From Lachnoanaerobaculum sp. OBRC5-5 (lineage in GTDB: Bacteria; Bacillota; Clostridia; Lachnospirales; Lachnospiraceae), in NCBI RefSeq assembly GCF_000296385.1, contig NZ_JH815185.1:2513385-2577384 (forward strand): a DNA stretch of 64,000 nt, written 5' to 3'. Positions 17,005-25,681 of the stretch are shown piece by piece. Made by a program: the position numbers and the translations under genes. Positions within the stretch are counted from its first letter, which is position 1. Each line of letters opens with the position of its first letter. Below the pieces are notes generated by a model. The model did no database searches, was not told the origin of the DNA, and saw nothing but the letters and a program-made list of their open reading frames with translations.

Positions 17005-18291
17005 ATGAGCGTAGAAGTACAAAAATTAGAAAAAAATATGGCAAAGCTTACAGTCACAGTAGAAGCTAAAGAATTTGATAAGGCTATAGCTGATTCCTTT
17101 AAGAGAAATAAAAATAAATTCAATGTTCCGGGATTTAGAAAAGGACATGTTACACAGGAAGTTTTTGAGAAGATGTACGGTTCTGAGAATTTGATTCCTG
17201 ATGCTATAGACTTTATGCTTGACGCAACATATCCAAGCGCAGTAAGAGACAGTGAGCTTGAGATCGTTTCAAGACCACAGATAGAGATTAAGAATGCTAA
17301 AAAAGGCGAAGATTTCGTATACGAGGCATTGGTTGCAGTTAAGCCTGCAGTAACTCTCGGTGAGTACAAGGGCATCGAAGTAAAGAAGGCTGACGAAGTT
17401 GTTAATGACGATGATATAGCAAGTGCATTAAAGAGCGAGCAGGAGAAGAATGCAAGACTTATCACTGTTGAGGGAAGAGCTGTAGAAAGCGGAGACAATA
17501 TTTCACTTGATTTCGAGGGAAGCATTGATGGAGTTCCTTTTGACGGCGGTAAGGGAGAGGATTATCCTCTTGTTATCGGTTCAGGTGCATTTATTCCGGG
17601 ATTTGAAGATCAGATTATCGGACACAATGTCGGAGAGGCTTTTGATGTAAATATCACTTTCCCTGAGAACTATCAGATGAAGGACCTTGCAGGTAAGGCT
17701 GCAGTATTTGCTTGTACCGTAAAGGAAATTAAGAAGAAAGAGCTTCCTGAGCTTGATGATGATTTCGCAAGCGAGATCAGCGAGTTTGATACAATGGCCG
17801 AGTACAAGGAAGATTTAAAGAAGCAGCTTTCAGAGGCTAAGGCAAAGAGAGCGGCTACAGAGAATGAGAATGCTGTTGTGGACAAGTTGATTGAGACTTC
17901 CACTATGGACATTCCTGAGCCTATGGTTGAGGCACAGGTTGAAGGACTTGTGGCAGACTATGGCAGAAGAATGGAGAGCCAGGGTATTACACTTGATCAG
18001 TACCTTCAGATCACAGGTATGACAAAGGCCGATTTAAACAATCAGTTCAAGCCTCAGGCATTAAAGCAGATTAAGACAAGACTTGTACTTGAGGAAGTTG
18101 CAAAGGCTGAGAATATTACCGTAAGTGAGGCTGAGATAGATGAAGAGCTTCAGAAGATAGCAGATTCCTATAAGATGGACTTGGAAAAGATTAAAGGATT
18201 CTTTGGCGAGAACGAGAGAAAGCAGATGACTGATGATCTTGCAGTTCAAAAAGCTATTGACTTTTTAGTAGAAAATGCTAAATTAGTATAA
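17005..18291 (+). CDS. tig: trigger factor, ribosome-associated chaperone
   Basis: Folding chaperone of 428 residues acting at the ribosome exit tunnel. The N-terminal ribosome-binding domain contains the signature G-F-R-K-G-H-V near residue 45. The FKBP-type prolyl isomerase domain (about 150-235) has S-L-D-F-E-G-S-I-D-G-V-P-F-D-G-G and G-S-G-A-F-I-P-G-F-E. The helical C-terminal domain follows. The start at 17005 has GGAGA seven bases upstream; the in-frame ATG at 16984 lacks a ribosome-binding site. The tig-clpP-clpX order is widely conserved in bacteria. Confidence 0.95.
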   Translation: MSVEVQKLEKNMAKLTVTVEAKEFDKAIADSFKRNKNKFNVPGFRKGHVTQEVFEKMYGSENLIPDAIDFMLDATYPSAVRDSELEIVSRPQIEIKNAKKGEDFVYEALVAVKPAVTLGEYKGIEVKKADEVVNDDDIASALKSEQEKNARLITVEGRAVESGDNISLDFEGSIDGVPFDGGKGEDYPLVIGSGAFIPGFEDQIIGHNVGEAFDVNITFPENYQMKDLAGKAAVFACTVKEIKKKELPELDDDFASEISEFDTMAEYKEDLKKQLSEAKAKRAATENENAVVDKLIETSTMDIPEPMVEAQVEGLVADYGRRMESQGITLDQYLQITGMTKADLNNQFKPQALKQIKTRLVLEEVAKAENITVSEAEIDEELQKIADSYKMDLEKIKGFFGENERKQMTDDLAVQKAIDFLVENAKLV

Positions 18292-18302
18292 ACCAATTTA
18301 AA

Positions 18303-18359
18303 AATAAGTCAGCCATAAGGCTGGCTTATTGGAGTATTAAAGGATTTTAAAAAATCCTT
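18303..18359 (+). promoter_or_regulatory. tandem hairpins between tig and clpP
   Basis: Two hairpins: AATAAGTCAGCC/GGCTGGCTTATT (18303-18330) and AAGGATTTT/AAAATCCTT (18340-18359). Neither has a clean T tract, so they may act as partial terminators or processing signals that set the tig:clpP ratio. Confidence 0.5.
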
Positions 18360-18374
18360 AAAGATAGGAGAGTT

Positions 18375-18956
18375 ATGAGTTTAGTACCTACAGTCATTGA
18401 GTCTACAAGCAGAGGCGAGAGAGCCTTTGATATATACTCAAGACTTTTAAAGGATAGAATAATTTTCTTGGGAGAAGAGGTAAATGATGTTACTGCAAGT
18501 CTTGTGGTTGCACAGATTCTTTTCCTTGAGTCGGAAGATCCTACAAAGGATATCAATCTTTATATAAACAGCCCGGGCGGAAGTGTTGTGGCAGGTATGG
18601 CTATATATGATACAATGCAATATGTAAAATGTGATGTATCAACCATATGTATGGGTATGGCTGCAAGCATGGGTGCATTCCTTTTGGCAGGCGGTACAAA
18701 GGGTAAAAGATATGCCCTTCCTAATGCCGAGATAATGATTCACCAGCCTTCAGGAGGTGCGCAGGGACAGGCCAGCGATATAAAGATTGTTGCGGAACAA
18801 ATTTTAAAGACAAAACAGAAATTAAATAAAATATTGGCGGAGAATACAAATCAGCCGATAGAGGTCATAGAAAGAGATACTGAGAGAGACAATTATATGT
18901 CTGCCGAAGAAGCCCTTTCTTATGGAATCATAGATAAGGTTATAGAACACCACTAA
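18375..18956 (+). CDS. clpP: ATP-dependent Clp protease proteolytic subunit
   Basis: Serine protease of 193 residues forming the tetradecameric barrel that works with ClpX. The catalytic Ser is in [10 protein letters not shown] near residue 97. The His is in I-M-I-H-Q-P-S-G-G near 122. The Asp is in [10 protein letters not shown] near 171-175. The interface motif N-S-P-G-G-S-V is present. AGGAG precedes ATG 18375, and clpX starts nine bases after the stop. Length and motifs are fully typical. Confidence 0.97.
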   Translation: MSLVPTVIESTSRGERAFDIYSRLLKDRIIFLGEEVNDVTASLVVAQILFLESEDPTKDINLYINSPGGSVVAGMAIYDTMQYVKCDVSTICMGMAASMGAFLLAGGTKGKRYALPNAEIMIHQPSGGAQGQASDIKIVAEQILKTKQKLNKILAENTNQPIEVIERDTERDNYMSAEEALSYGIIDKVIEHH

Positions 18957-18965
18957 GGAGGTATC

Positions 18966-20249
18966 ATGGCCAATAAGGACAAAATATGTTGCTCATTTTG
19001 TGGAAAAACATCCGATCAGGTTAGACGACTTCTTTCAGGTCCGAACGGAGTATATATTTGTGATGAATGTATAGAATTATGTTCTGAAATACTTGAAGAG
19101 GAACTTGACGGAGTATCTGACTACTATGATGCTTCAAATGAAATAAATCTTTTAAAACCTAAGGAAATCAAAAATTTCCTTGATGATTATGTAATCGGAC
19201 AGGATGATGCCAAGAAGGTATTGTCCGTAGCGGTATACAATCATTATAAGAGAATTAAATCAAAGAAAAGCTCAGAGGTTGAGATTCAAAAGAGTAATAT
19301 ACTTATGCTTGGACCTACAGGTTCGGGTAAAACATATTTGGCACAGACTCTTGCAAAGATTTTAAATGTACCTTTTGCTATAGCAGACGCTACAACACTT
19401 ACAGAGGCGGGATATGTCGGAGAAGATGTTGAAAATATTCTTCTTAAACTTATTCAGGCAGCTGACGGTGATGTCAAGAGAGCTGAATATGGAATCATTT
19501 ATATAGATGAGATAGACAAAATAACAAAGAAGTCTGAGAATGTATCCATCACCAGAGATGTATCGGGTGAGGGTGTACAGCAGGCTTTACTGAAAATACT
19601 GGAGGGTAGTGTGGCTTCGGTACCGCCGCAGGGTGGTAGAAAGCATCCACAGCAGGAGCTTATCCAGATAGATACTACAAATATACTGTTCATATGCGGC
19701 GGTGCATTTGACGGACTTGAGAAAATAGTTGAAAACAGACTTTCAAAGGGCAGCATAGGATTTAATTCGGATGTTGTGGAGAAGAATTCAAAGTCTATAG
19801 ACGAGCTTTTCAAGATGGTACTTCCGGGAGACTTGACCAAGTTCGGTCTTATACCCGAGTTTATAGGTCGTGTACCTGTAACAGTATCACTTGATATGCT
19901 TGATAAGGATGCGCTTGTACAGATAATGACAAAGCCTAAGAATGCCATTACAAAGCAGTATCAAAAGCTCTTTGAGCTTGATGATGTTAAACTTGAGTTT
20001 GATCAATCTGCGGTTGAAGAAGTGGCCAATCTTGCGCTTGAGAGAAAAATAGGTGCCAGAGGTCTAAGATCCATACTTGAGGGTGTGATGACGGATATGA
20101 TGTATGAAATACCTTCAGATCCGAATATAGGTATTTGTACTATTACAAAAGAAACAATTGACGGTGGAGAGCCTGATATTGTGTACAGAGATAAATCTGT
20201 AAGAACAAAAAAAGTAAAAGACACAAATGAAAACAGCGAAAGTGCTTAA
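18966..20249 (+). CDS. clpX: ATP-dependent Clp protease ATP-binding subunit
   Basis: AAA+ unfoldase of 427 residues that feeds substrates to ClpP. The N-terminal zinc-binding domain has C-C-S-F-C-G-K and C-D-E-C-I-E-L-C. Walker A is G-P-T-G-S-G-K-T and Walker B is [10 protein letters not shown]. Sensor 2 lies in [10 protein letters not shown]. The pore and ClpP-contact regions (G-Y-V-G-E-D-V, I-G-F-N/V-like loop) are visible. AAGGAGG lies just before the ATG. A small hairpin separates it from lon. Confidence 0.97.
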   Translation: MANKDKICCSFCGKTSDQVRRLLSGPNGVYICDECIELCSEILEEELDGVSDYYDASNEINLLKPKEIKNFLDDYVIGQDDAKKVLSVAVYNHYKRIKSKKSSEVEIQKSNILMLGPTGSGKTYLAQTLAKILNVPFAIADATTLTEAGYVGEDVENILLKLIQAADGDVKRAEYGIIYIDEIDKITKKSENVSITRDVSGEGVQQALLKILEGSVASVPPQGGRKHPQQELIQIDTTNILFICGGAFDGLEKIVENRLSKGSIGFNSDVVEKNSKSIDELFKMVLPGDLTKFGLIPEFIGRVPVTVSLDMLDKDALVQIMTKPKNAITKQYQKLFELDDVKLEFDQSAVEEVANLALERKIGARGLRSILEGVMTDMMYEIPSDPNIGICTITKETIDGGEPDIVYRDKSVRTKKVKDTNENSESA

Positions 20250-20259
20250 TTTTTAATTT

Positions 20260-20284
20260 TACCCTCGGATAACAACCGGGGGTA
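20260..20284 (+). terminator. weak hairpin between clpX and lon
   Basis: ACCCTCGG (20261-20268) pairs with CCGGGGGT (20276-20283). The following ATTATATT is a poor T tract, so partial readthrough into lon is likely. Confidence 0.45.
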
Positions 20285-20300
20285 TTATATTAGGGTGTAA

Positions 20301-22595
20301 ATGAATAAATTAAAAACAATATTGATAAGGAATCAAATCATCTTTCCGGGAGAGGTGATAGGGTTTTCATCTGCAGACAGCAATATAATAAAGGCACAGC
20401 TGGATGCTTATGAGAATGATGAAGAACTTTTCATTTTAAGATATAAAGCGGACAATGAAGAGGAGAGAAAAGACAGTGCATATACCGAGACTAACGGTGT
20501 AATTGCAAAGGTTGAGAGTGTAAAAAATAAAGATAACGGTGTAATAGAAGTTGTAGTAAGAGCGCTAAGACGAGGTAAGCTTATTTCTTTAAATAATTAT
20601 GCCGAGAATGAATATGAGGCGGAAGTAGAAGAGTATATACAGTCGGATGAAGGCTTTGACAGAATGTTAAACAGTCTGCAGCTGACAATGAGAGGCTATA
20701 GCGATGTAAATGAGAGATTTAAAAAACATATCTTAAACGAATTGCTTGCTATCGATAATCTGCCTGAGCTTTTGGACAGGCTAAGGCTTGCTCTAAACCT
20801 TGATTATGAGAAGAAAAAGATCATAAATGCCGCAAAGACACCGGTTGAAGAGTCTATGCTGCTTATGGAGATTATGAGCGAGGCCATAGACAGAAAAGAA
20901 ATTGCGGAAAAAATAAAATCGGAAGTAGACAAGGATATTTCAAAGAACCAAAGAGATTATATTCTCAGAGAGCATTTGAAGGTAATCCAAAATGAAATGG
21001 CAAAAAACAGCGGCTATGAGACTGTTTCCGACGAGTACGAAGAGAAACTTAAAAACTTGGCGCTTGCTGATGAATATAAAGAGAAGATAAAAAAGGATAT
21101 TTTCAGGCTTAATACAGCCGGCAGTAACGGTGCCGAGGGAAATGTAATCAGAACATATCTGGACACTGTTTTTGAAATGCCTTTCGGTGTATACAGTGAA
21201 GATTTCAATGATATAATACGAGCAAAAAAGATTTTGGATGAGGACCATTACGGACTTGAAAAAGTAAAGGACAGAATTCTTGAATATCTCTCTGTAAGAA
21301 TATTAAACCCGACAGGAAATTCACCTATACTCTGCCTTGTAGGACCTCCGGGAACAGGTAAGACCTCGATTGCAAAGAGCGTTGCAAAGGCGCTTGGAAG
21401 AAAGTATGTAAGAATAAGTCTTGGCGGAGTGGGAGATGAGGCTGAAATCAGAGGACATAGAAGAACCTATGTAGGTGCTATGCCGGGAAGAATAGTGGAA
21501 GCTATAAAGCATGCCAAAGTTGCAAATCCTCTACTTTTGCTGGATGAGATAGATAAAAGCTCAAAAGATTATAAGGGTGATGTATCAGCCGCACTTTTGG
21601 AGGTGCTTGACGGAGAACAAAATAAGACCTTTAGAGACAGATATCTTGAAATACCTCTTGATTTGTCTAAGGTTTTATTTATAGCAACGGCTAATACTCT
21701 GGATACTATTCCAAGACCGCTTCTTGACAGAATGGATATAATTGAAATCAGCTCATATACTGAAAATGAAAAATATCATATTGCCAAGAGTTACCTTGTT
21801 CCAAAGGAAGTGGAAGCAAACGGCATGAAGGATAAGGGAATTCATTTCAGTGATAAGGCTATAAAGAAGATAATCCACAACTATACAAGAGAGGCCGGAG
21901 TCAGAAATCTTTCAAGAAGGATCGGGGATATCTGCAGAAAATGTGCCAGAGAATCACTTGAGGGTAAAAAGAGTTTTAAAATAACAGAAAAAAACATCGG
22001 TAAATACCTCGGAAAAGAAAAGGTAAGACATGAAGAGGTTGAAAAAGAGCCGCAGGTCGGAATGGTTACAGGCCTTGCATGGACAAGTGTAGGTGGAGAT
22101 ACCCTTAGCATTGAAGTAAATATAATGCCCGGAAAAGGAGTGCTTACACTTACCGGAAATATGGGCGATGTAATGAAGGAGAGTGCCGGTATTTCAAAGA
22201 GCCTTGTAAGAAGTATGGCAAAGGAATATGATATAGAAGAAGGATTCTTTGAAAAGAACGACATACATTTGCATATACCTGAGGGTGCCGTACCGAAGGA
22301 CGGTCCAAGTGCCGGAGTGACAATGACCACAGCAATCATTTCCGCTATCACAGGAAAAAGAGTGAGGGCCGATGTGGCAATGACCGGAGAGATAACGCTA
22401 AGAGGCAAGGTGCTTCCTATAGGCGGTTTAAAAGAAAAGCTCTTGGCTGCCAAGCTTGCGGGAGTAAAGACGGTATGCGTTCCAAAGGAAAATGAAGTGG
22501 ATGTATCCGAATTGTCGGCAGAAATCACAGGCGGTTTGGAAATCGTATATGTCAAGGATATAAAAGAAGTCCTAAAGGTAGCGCTGACAGATTAA
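20301..22595 (+). CDS. lon: ATP-dependent protease Lon
   Basis: Cytosolic AAA+ protease of 764 residues. The N-terminal substrate-binding domain (about 1-200) and a coiled region precede the ATPase domain, with Walker A G-P-P-G-T-G-K-T and Walker B L-L-L-L-D-E-I-D-K. The protease domain has the catalytic Ser in K-D-G-P-S-A-G-V-T-M and the Lys in G-G-L-K-E-K-L-L-A-A. Its product degrades misfolded and regulatory proteins. The ribosome-binding site (AGGGTG) is modest. Position after clpPX and before engB matches many Firmicutes. Confidence 0.96.
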   Translation: MNKLKTILIRNQIIFPGEVIGFSSADSNIIKAQLDAYENDEELFILRYKADNEEERKDSAYTETNGVIAKVESVKNKDNGVIEVVVRALRRGKLISLNNYAENEYEAEVEEYIQSDEGFDRMLNSLQLTMRGYSDVNERFKKHILNELLAIDNLPELLDRLRLALNLDYEKKKIINAAKTPVEESMLLMEIMSEAIDRKEIAEKIKSEVDKDISKNQRDYILREHLKVIQNEMAKNSGYETVSDEYEEKLKNLALADEYKEKIKKDIFRLNTAGSNGAEGNVIRTYLDTVFEMPFGVYSEDFNDIIRAKKILDEDHYGLEKVKDRILEYLSVRILNPTGNSPILCLVGPPGTGKTSIAKSVAKALGRKYVRISLGGVGDEAEIRGHRRTYVGAMPGRIVEAIKHAKVANPLLLLDEIDKSSKDYKGDVSAALLEVLDGEQNKTFRDRYLEIPLDLSKVLFIATANTLDTIPRPLLDRMDIIEISSYTENEKYHIAKSYLVPKEVEANGMKDKGIHFSDKAIKKIIHNYTREAGVRNLSRRIGDICRKCARESLEGKKSFKITEKNIGKYLGKEKVRHEEVEKEPQVGMVTGLAWTSVGGDTLSIEVNIMPGKGVLTLTGNMGDVMKESAGISKSLVRSMAKEYDIEEGFFEKNDIHLHIPEGAVPKDGPSAGVTMTTAIISAITGKRVRADVAMTGEITLRGKVLPIGGLKEKLLAAKLAGVKTVCVPKENEVDVSELSAEITGGLEIVYVKDIKEVLKVALTD

Positions 22596-22633
22596 AATTT
22601 GACGTAATATAAAAGAATATAAAAGAGGTACTT

Positions 22634-23230
22634 ATGATAATAAAAAAAGCGGAGCTGGAGACTGTATGCGGTATTACCAGTACATTTCCTGAAAATACAG
22701 ATCCGGAAATAGTCTTTGCAGGTAAGTCAAATGTGGGAAAATCATCATTGATAAATTCTCTCATGAACAGGAAATCTTTGGCAAGGACATCAAGTCAGCC
22801 CGGAAAGACACAGACAATAAATTATTATAAAGTAAATGATGATCTATATTTCGTTGACCTTCCGGGTTACGGTTATGCCAATGCAAACCTTGCCACAAAG
22901 GAAAAATGGGGTAAGATGATAGAAAAGTACCTCCATACTTCAAAGCAGATAAGATGTATATTTTTGCTGATAGATATAAGGCATGAGCCGGGTAAAAATG
23001 ATAAGCAGATGTATGACTGGATTGTATATAACGGATATCAGCCTGTAATTATAGCTACAAAGCTTGATAAGTTAAAAAGAAGTCAGGTGGCTAAATGTGT
23101 GAAGATAGTGAGAGAAGGACTTGGATTACCGAAAGAAGGTGTACTTATACCCTTCTCATCACAGACCAAGCAGGGCAGAGAAGAAGTATATGAATTTATA
23201 GAAAATCTTTTGGCAGAAGAACAGGTTTAA
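22634..23230 (+). CDS. engB: ribosome-biogenesis GTPase EngB/YsxC
   Basis: GTPase of 198 residues needed for large-subunit ribosome assembly. The G1 loop is G-K-S-N-V-G-K-S-S-L-I-N. The G2 Thr lies in S-Q-P-G-K-T-Q-T-I-N-Y-Y. G3 is D-L-P-G-Y-G-Y-A, G4 is T-K-L-D-K-L and G5 is F-S-S-Q-T-K. AGAGG precedes the ATG. The gene for the next response regulator starts only four bases downstream, so the two may share transcripts. Confidence 0.95.
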   Translation: MIIKKAELETVCGITSTFPENTDPEIVFAGKSNVGKSSLINSLMNRKSLARTSSQPGKTQTINYYKVNDDLYFVDLPGYGYANANLATKEKWGKMIEKYLHTSKQIRCIFLLIDIRHEPGKNDKQMYDWIVYNGYQPVIIATKLDKLKRSQVAKCVKIVREGLGLPKEGVLIPFSSQTKQGREEVYEFIENLLAEEQV

Positions 23231-23234
23231 TTTA

Positions 23235-23906
23235 ATGAAGATATTTATTGTAGAAGATGATGAAAATATAGTGGAACTTTTGGGAGATGAACTCAGAGCA
23301 TGGGGATATGAAACAATGTCTGTGAAAGACTTTAATAATGTGGCAGAAGAGGCAAAAGAGTTTAAGTCGGATCTTGTACTTATGGATATTACCCTGCCAT
23401 ACTACAACGGATTTTACTGGACGCAGAAAATCAGAGAAAACTCAAATGTGCCTATAATTTTCATATCTTCTCACAATAATTCGATGGATATGGTATCTGC
23501 AATGCAATTCGGAGCGGATGACTATATTACAAAGCCTATTGATATCAACCTGACCAGAGTAAAAATACAGGCAATTTTAAGAAGGACTTATGAATATACA
23601 ATGCAGGTCGATAAATTGACATTTGAAGGAATAAGTCTGGATACTTTAAGGGCAAAGCTTACCGGTGAAAACTTTGATATAGACCTTACAAAGACGGAGC
23701 TTCTTATACTTGAAGCCCTGTTTAATGCCAAGGGGCATATAGTAAGAAGAGAGGACATTATGAATCACTGTTGGCAGGGTGATGATTTTATAGATGACAA
23801 TACTTTGGCGGTAAATATTACAAGGCTTAGAAAGAAACTTGATAATGTCGGATATAAAGAATTTATACAGACTAAAAAAGGTATGGGATATTATCTTGTG
23901 AGGTAG
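23235..23906 (+). CDS. OmpR-family response regulator, BceR-like
   Basis: 223 residues. The receiver domain has the acidic pair E-D-D near residue 7, the phosphoacceptor in L-V-L-M-D-I-T-L-P near 54 and the Lys in I-T-K-P-I-D. The C-terminal winged-helix DNA-binding domain shows L-T-K-T-E-L-L-I-L-E-A-L and D-D-N-T-L-A-V-N-I-T-R-L-R-K-K-L, as in BceR/GraR regulators. It is followed at once by a short-sensor kinase and then the ABC transporter, the standard Bce module order. A BceR-type operator lies upstream of the transporter genes. Confidence 0.88.
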   Translation: MKIFIVEDDENIVELLGDELRAWGYETMSVKDFNNVAEEAKEFKSDLVLMDITLPYYNGFYWTQKIRENSNVPIIFISSHNNSMDMVSAMQFGADDYITKPIDINLTRVKIQAILRRTYEYTMQVDKLTFEGISLDTLRAKLTGENFDIDLTKTELLILEALFNAKGHIVRREDIMNHCWQGDDFIDDNTLAVNITRLRKKLDNVGYKEFIQTKKGMGYYLVR

Positions 23907-23908
23907 AT

Positions 23909-24802
23909 ATGGACAGATTATGGTCTTTTTTAAAAAGTGAATATCGTATTTTTATTACCCTTCTATATGTATGTTTAATATTTGGAGGGGTATTTTTATT
24001 TGCAAATTTTGATATGAAATATTTTATCTTAAGTCTTGAGCTTATATTATTTTGCATGTTTGTTTTTCTTATCATAGAGTGGATATCTTATGTAAAGAGA
24101 GAAAAAATGTCGGAGGAATTTGAAAGGCTTCAAATTGAAAATAATACTCTCAGAAATAAGATAATTGATGAAAGAAAGGATTTGGAAGAGTATTTTTTAC
24201 TCTGGATACATCAAATCAAAACGCCTATCACAGTCTGCAATCTTATTTTGGATAAATCGGGAGCTGATAAAAGGCTTAAAGAGCAGATATTTTATATAGA
24301 GGAATACACAAATATGGCTATGAACTATTTAAAGCTGAAAGACAGAAGTACGGATATGGATATATGTGAAGTGAATCTGGATGAGGTATTAAACAGTGTT
24401 ATAAAGAAGTATTCTCTTATATTTATTGAAAAGAAGATAAAACTTGAATATATAAAAACCGGTGAAAGAGTAGTAAGTGATGCAAAATGGCTTTCCATAC
24501 TTTTGGAGCAGATTATTTCAAATGCCCTCAAATACACAAAGCATGGCAGTATAAGCATATTCTATGATAAGGAACTTTCAAAGTTAAGTATAAAAGATAC
24601 CGGAATAGGAATTCCTTCAAAGGATATCAAAAAAATCTTTGACAGGGGTTATTCGGGATTTAACGGCAGAATAAATGAAAAATCAAGCGGTCTCGGACTT
24701 TATATGGTAGGAAAGACAGCTGAAATTTTGAATATTGAAATAGAAGTAAAATCGGAGCTTAATGTAGGCAGTGAGTTCTCCTTTATATTTAAAAACAGAT
24801 AA
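23909..24802 (+). CDS. intramembrane-sensing histidine kinase, BceS-like
   Basis: 297 residues. Two transmembrane helices (about 13-33 and 38-59) are separated by only a few residues, so there is no extracellular sensor domain, as in BceS-type kinases that sense through their ABC transporter. The phosphoacceptor is in W-I-H-Q-I-K-T-P-I near residue 107. The ATPase domain has the N box E-Q-I-I-S-N-A-L-K-Y-T, D-T-G-I-G-I, and G-L-G-L-Y-M-V. It begins three bases after the regulator stop codon. Cognate input is probably BceB-type transporter activity. Confidence 0.88.
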   Translation: MDRLWSFLKSEYRIFITLLYVCLIFGGVFLFANFDMKYFILSLELILFCMFVFLIIEWISYVKREKMSEEFERLQIENNTLRNKIIDERKDLEEYFLLWIHQIKTPITVCNLILDKSGADKRLKEQIFYIEEYTNMAMNYLKLKDRSTDMDICEVNLDEVLNSVIKKYSLIFIEKKIKLEYIKTGERVVSDAKWLSILLEQIISNALKYTKHGSISIFYDKELSKLSIKDTGIGIPSKDIKKIFDRGYSGFNGRINEKSSGLGLYMVGKTAEILNIEIEVKSELNVGSEFSFIFKNR

Positions 24803-24825
24803 TTTTATTTAAAATTCGGTCTAAG

Positions 24826-24841
24826 CTTACAAGATTGTAAG
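24826..24841. promoter_or_regulatory. candidate BceR-type operator
   Basis: A perfect inverted repeat CTTACA-AGAT-TGTAAG. It contains TTACA-N4-TGTAA, matching the TNACA-N4-TGTAA motif that I recall for BceR-like regulators. It lies 82 bases upstream of the ABC ATPase gene. A TTGTAA hexamer overlapping its right half could be the -35 of that gene's promoter. A second hairpin, GCAGAAA/TTTCTGC, sits at 24873-24888 in the leader. Confidence 0.65.
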
Positions 24842-24922
24842 ATTAAACCGGATTTTGTCATATTAGATAAATGCAGAAATTTTTCTGCGGATGTAGAATA
24901 GGCAATATAAAGGAGGAAAGAA

Positions 24923-25681
24923 ATGACAATATTGGAATGTAAGAATATAAAAAAGCTGTATAAGACAAAGAATGTCACTACCGAGGCATTAAAAGGTGTG
25001 AACTTCTCTGTGGAAAAGGGAGAGTTTATTTCTATAATGGGTGAGTCGGGAGCAGGCAAAACCACGCTTTTAAATATTATTGCAACATTGGATAAAGCCA
25101 CTACGGGTACTTTAATGTTAAACGGTAATGATATCGGAACATTAAAAACAAGTGATATATCGATATTTCGGAGAAAAGAATTGGGTTTTGTATTTCAGGA
25201 CTTTAATCTTTTGGATCAGTTTAATAACAGAGAAAATATTTACCTGCCCTTGGTATTGTCTGATGAAAAGCCGGATTTGATGAAAGAAAGACTTGATGAG
25301 ATACAGGACAGACTTGATATAAGGGAAATTTTGGATAAATACCCTTATGAAATATCGGGTGGACAAAAACAGAGAGTAGCAATTGCCAGAGCGATTATTA
25401 CAAAACCGGCACTGCTTTTGGCAGATGAACCGACAGGGGCACTGGATTCCACATCTTCAGAGATGATTTTGAATCTATTTCATCAAATAAATGAAGAAGG
25501 ACAGACGGTTTTACTTGTAACACATTCGCTCCGTGCGGCAGCCTATGCAAAGAGAGTATTATTTATTCGTGACGGAGTTGTTTTCCATGAAATCTACAGA
25601 GGTGAGGATGAGAGTCGAAATCTTTTTATGGAAAGAATAAGTCAGGCTGAGTTTATGCTTGGAAGAGGTAAGAAAGTATGA
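24923..25681 (+). CDS. ABC transporter ATP-binding protein, BceA-like
   Basis: 252-residue ATPase of a peptide-resistance/sensing ABC transporter. Walker A is G-E-S-G-A-G-K-T-T. The Q loop is in F-V-F-Q-D-F-N-L-L. The signature is I-S-G-G-Q-K-Q-R-V-A-I-A-R-A. Walker B is A-L-L-L-A-D-E-P-T-G-A-L-D-S, and the H loop is V-T-H-S-L-R-A-A. AAGGAGG precedes the ATG, and its end overlaps the permease start by four bases. In this family the pair protects against cell-wall peptides such as bacitracin-type or cationic compounds; the specific ligand here cannot be read from sequence. Confidence 0.9.
   Translation: MTILECKNIKKLYKTKNVTTEALKGVNFSVEKGEFISIMGESGAGKTTLLNIIATLDKATTGTLMLNGNDIGTLKTSDISIFRRKELGFVFQDFNLLDQFNNRENIYLPLVLSDEKPDLMKERLDEIQDRLDIREILDKYPYEISGGQKQRVAIARAIITKPALLLADEPTGALDSTSSEMILNLFHQINEEGQTVLLVTHSLRAAAYAKRVLFIRDGVVFHEIYRGEDESRNLFMERISQAEFMLGRGKKV

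Noticed and set aside
21881-22555. 224-codon antisense frame inside lon
   Set aside because: It is opposite the conserved Lon protease domain, with biased Ser/Pro/Phe composition typical of an antisense shadow.
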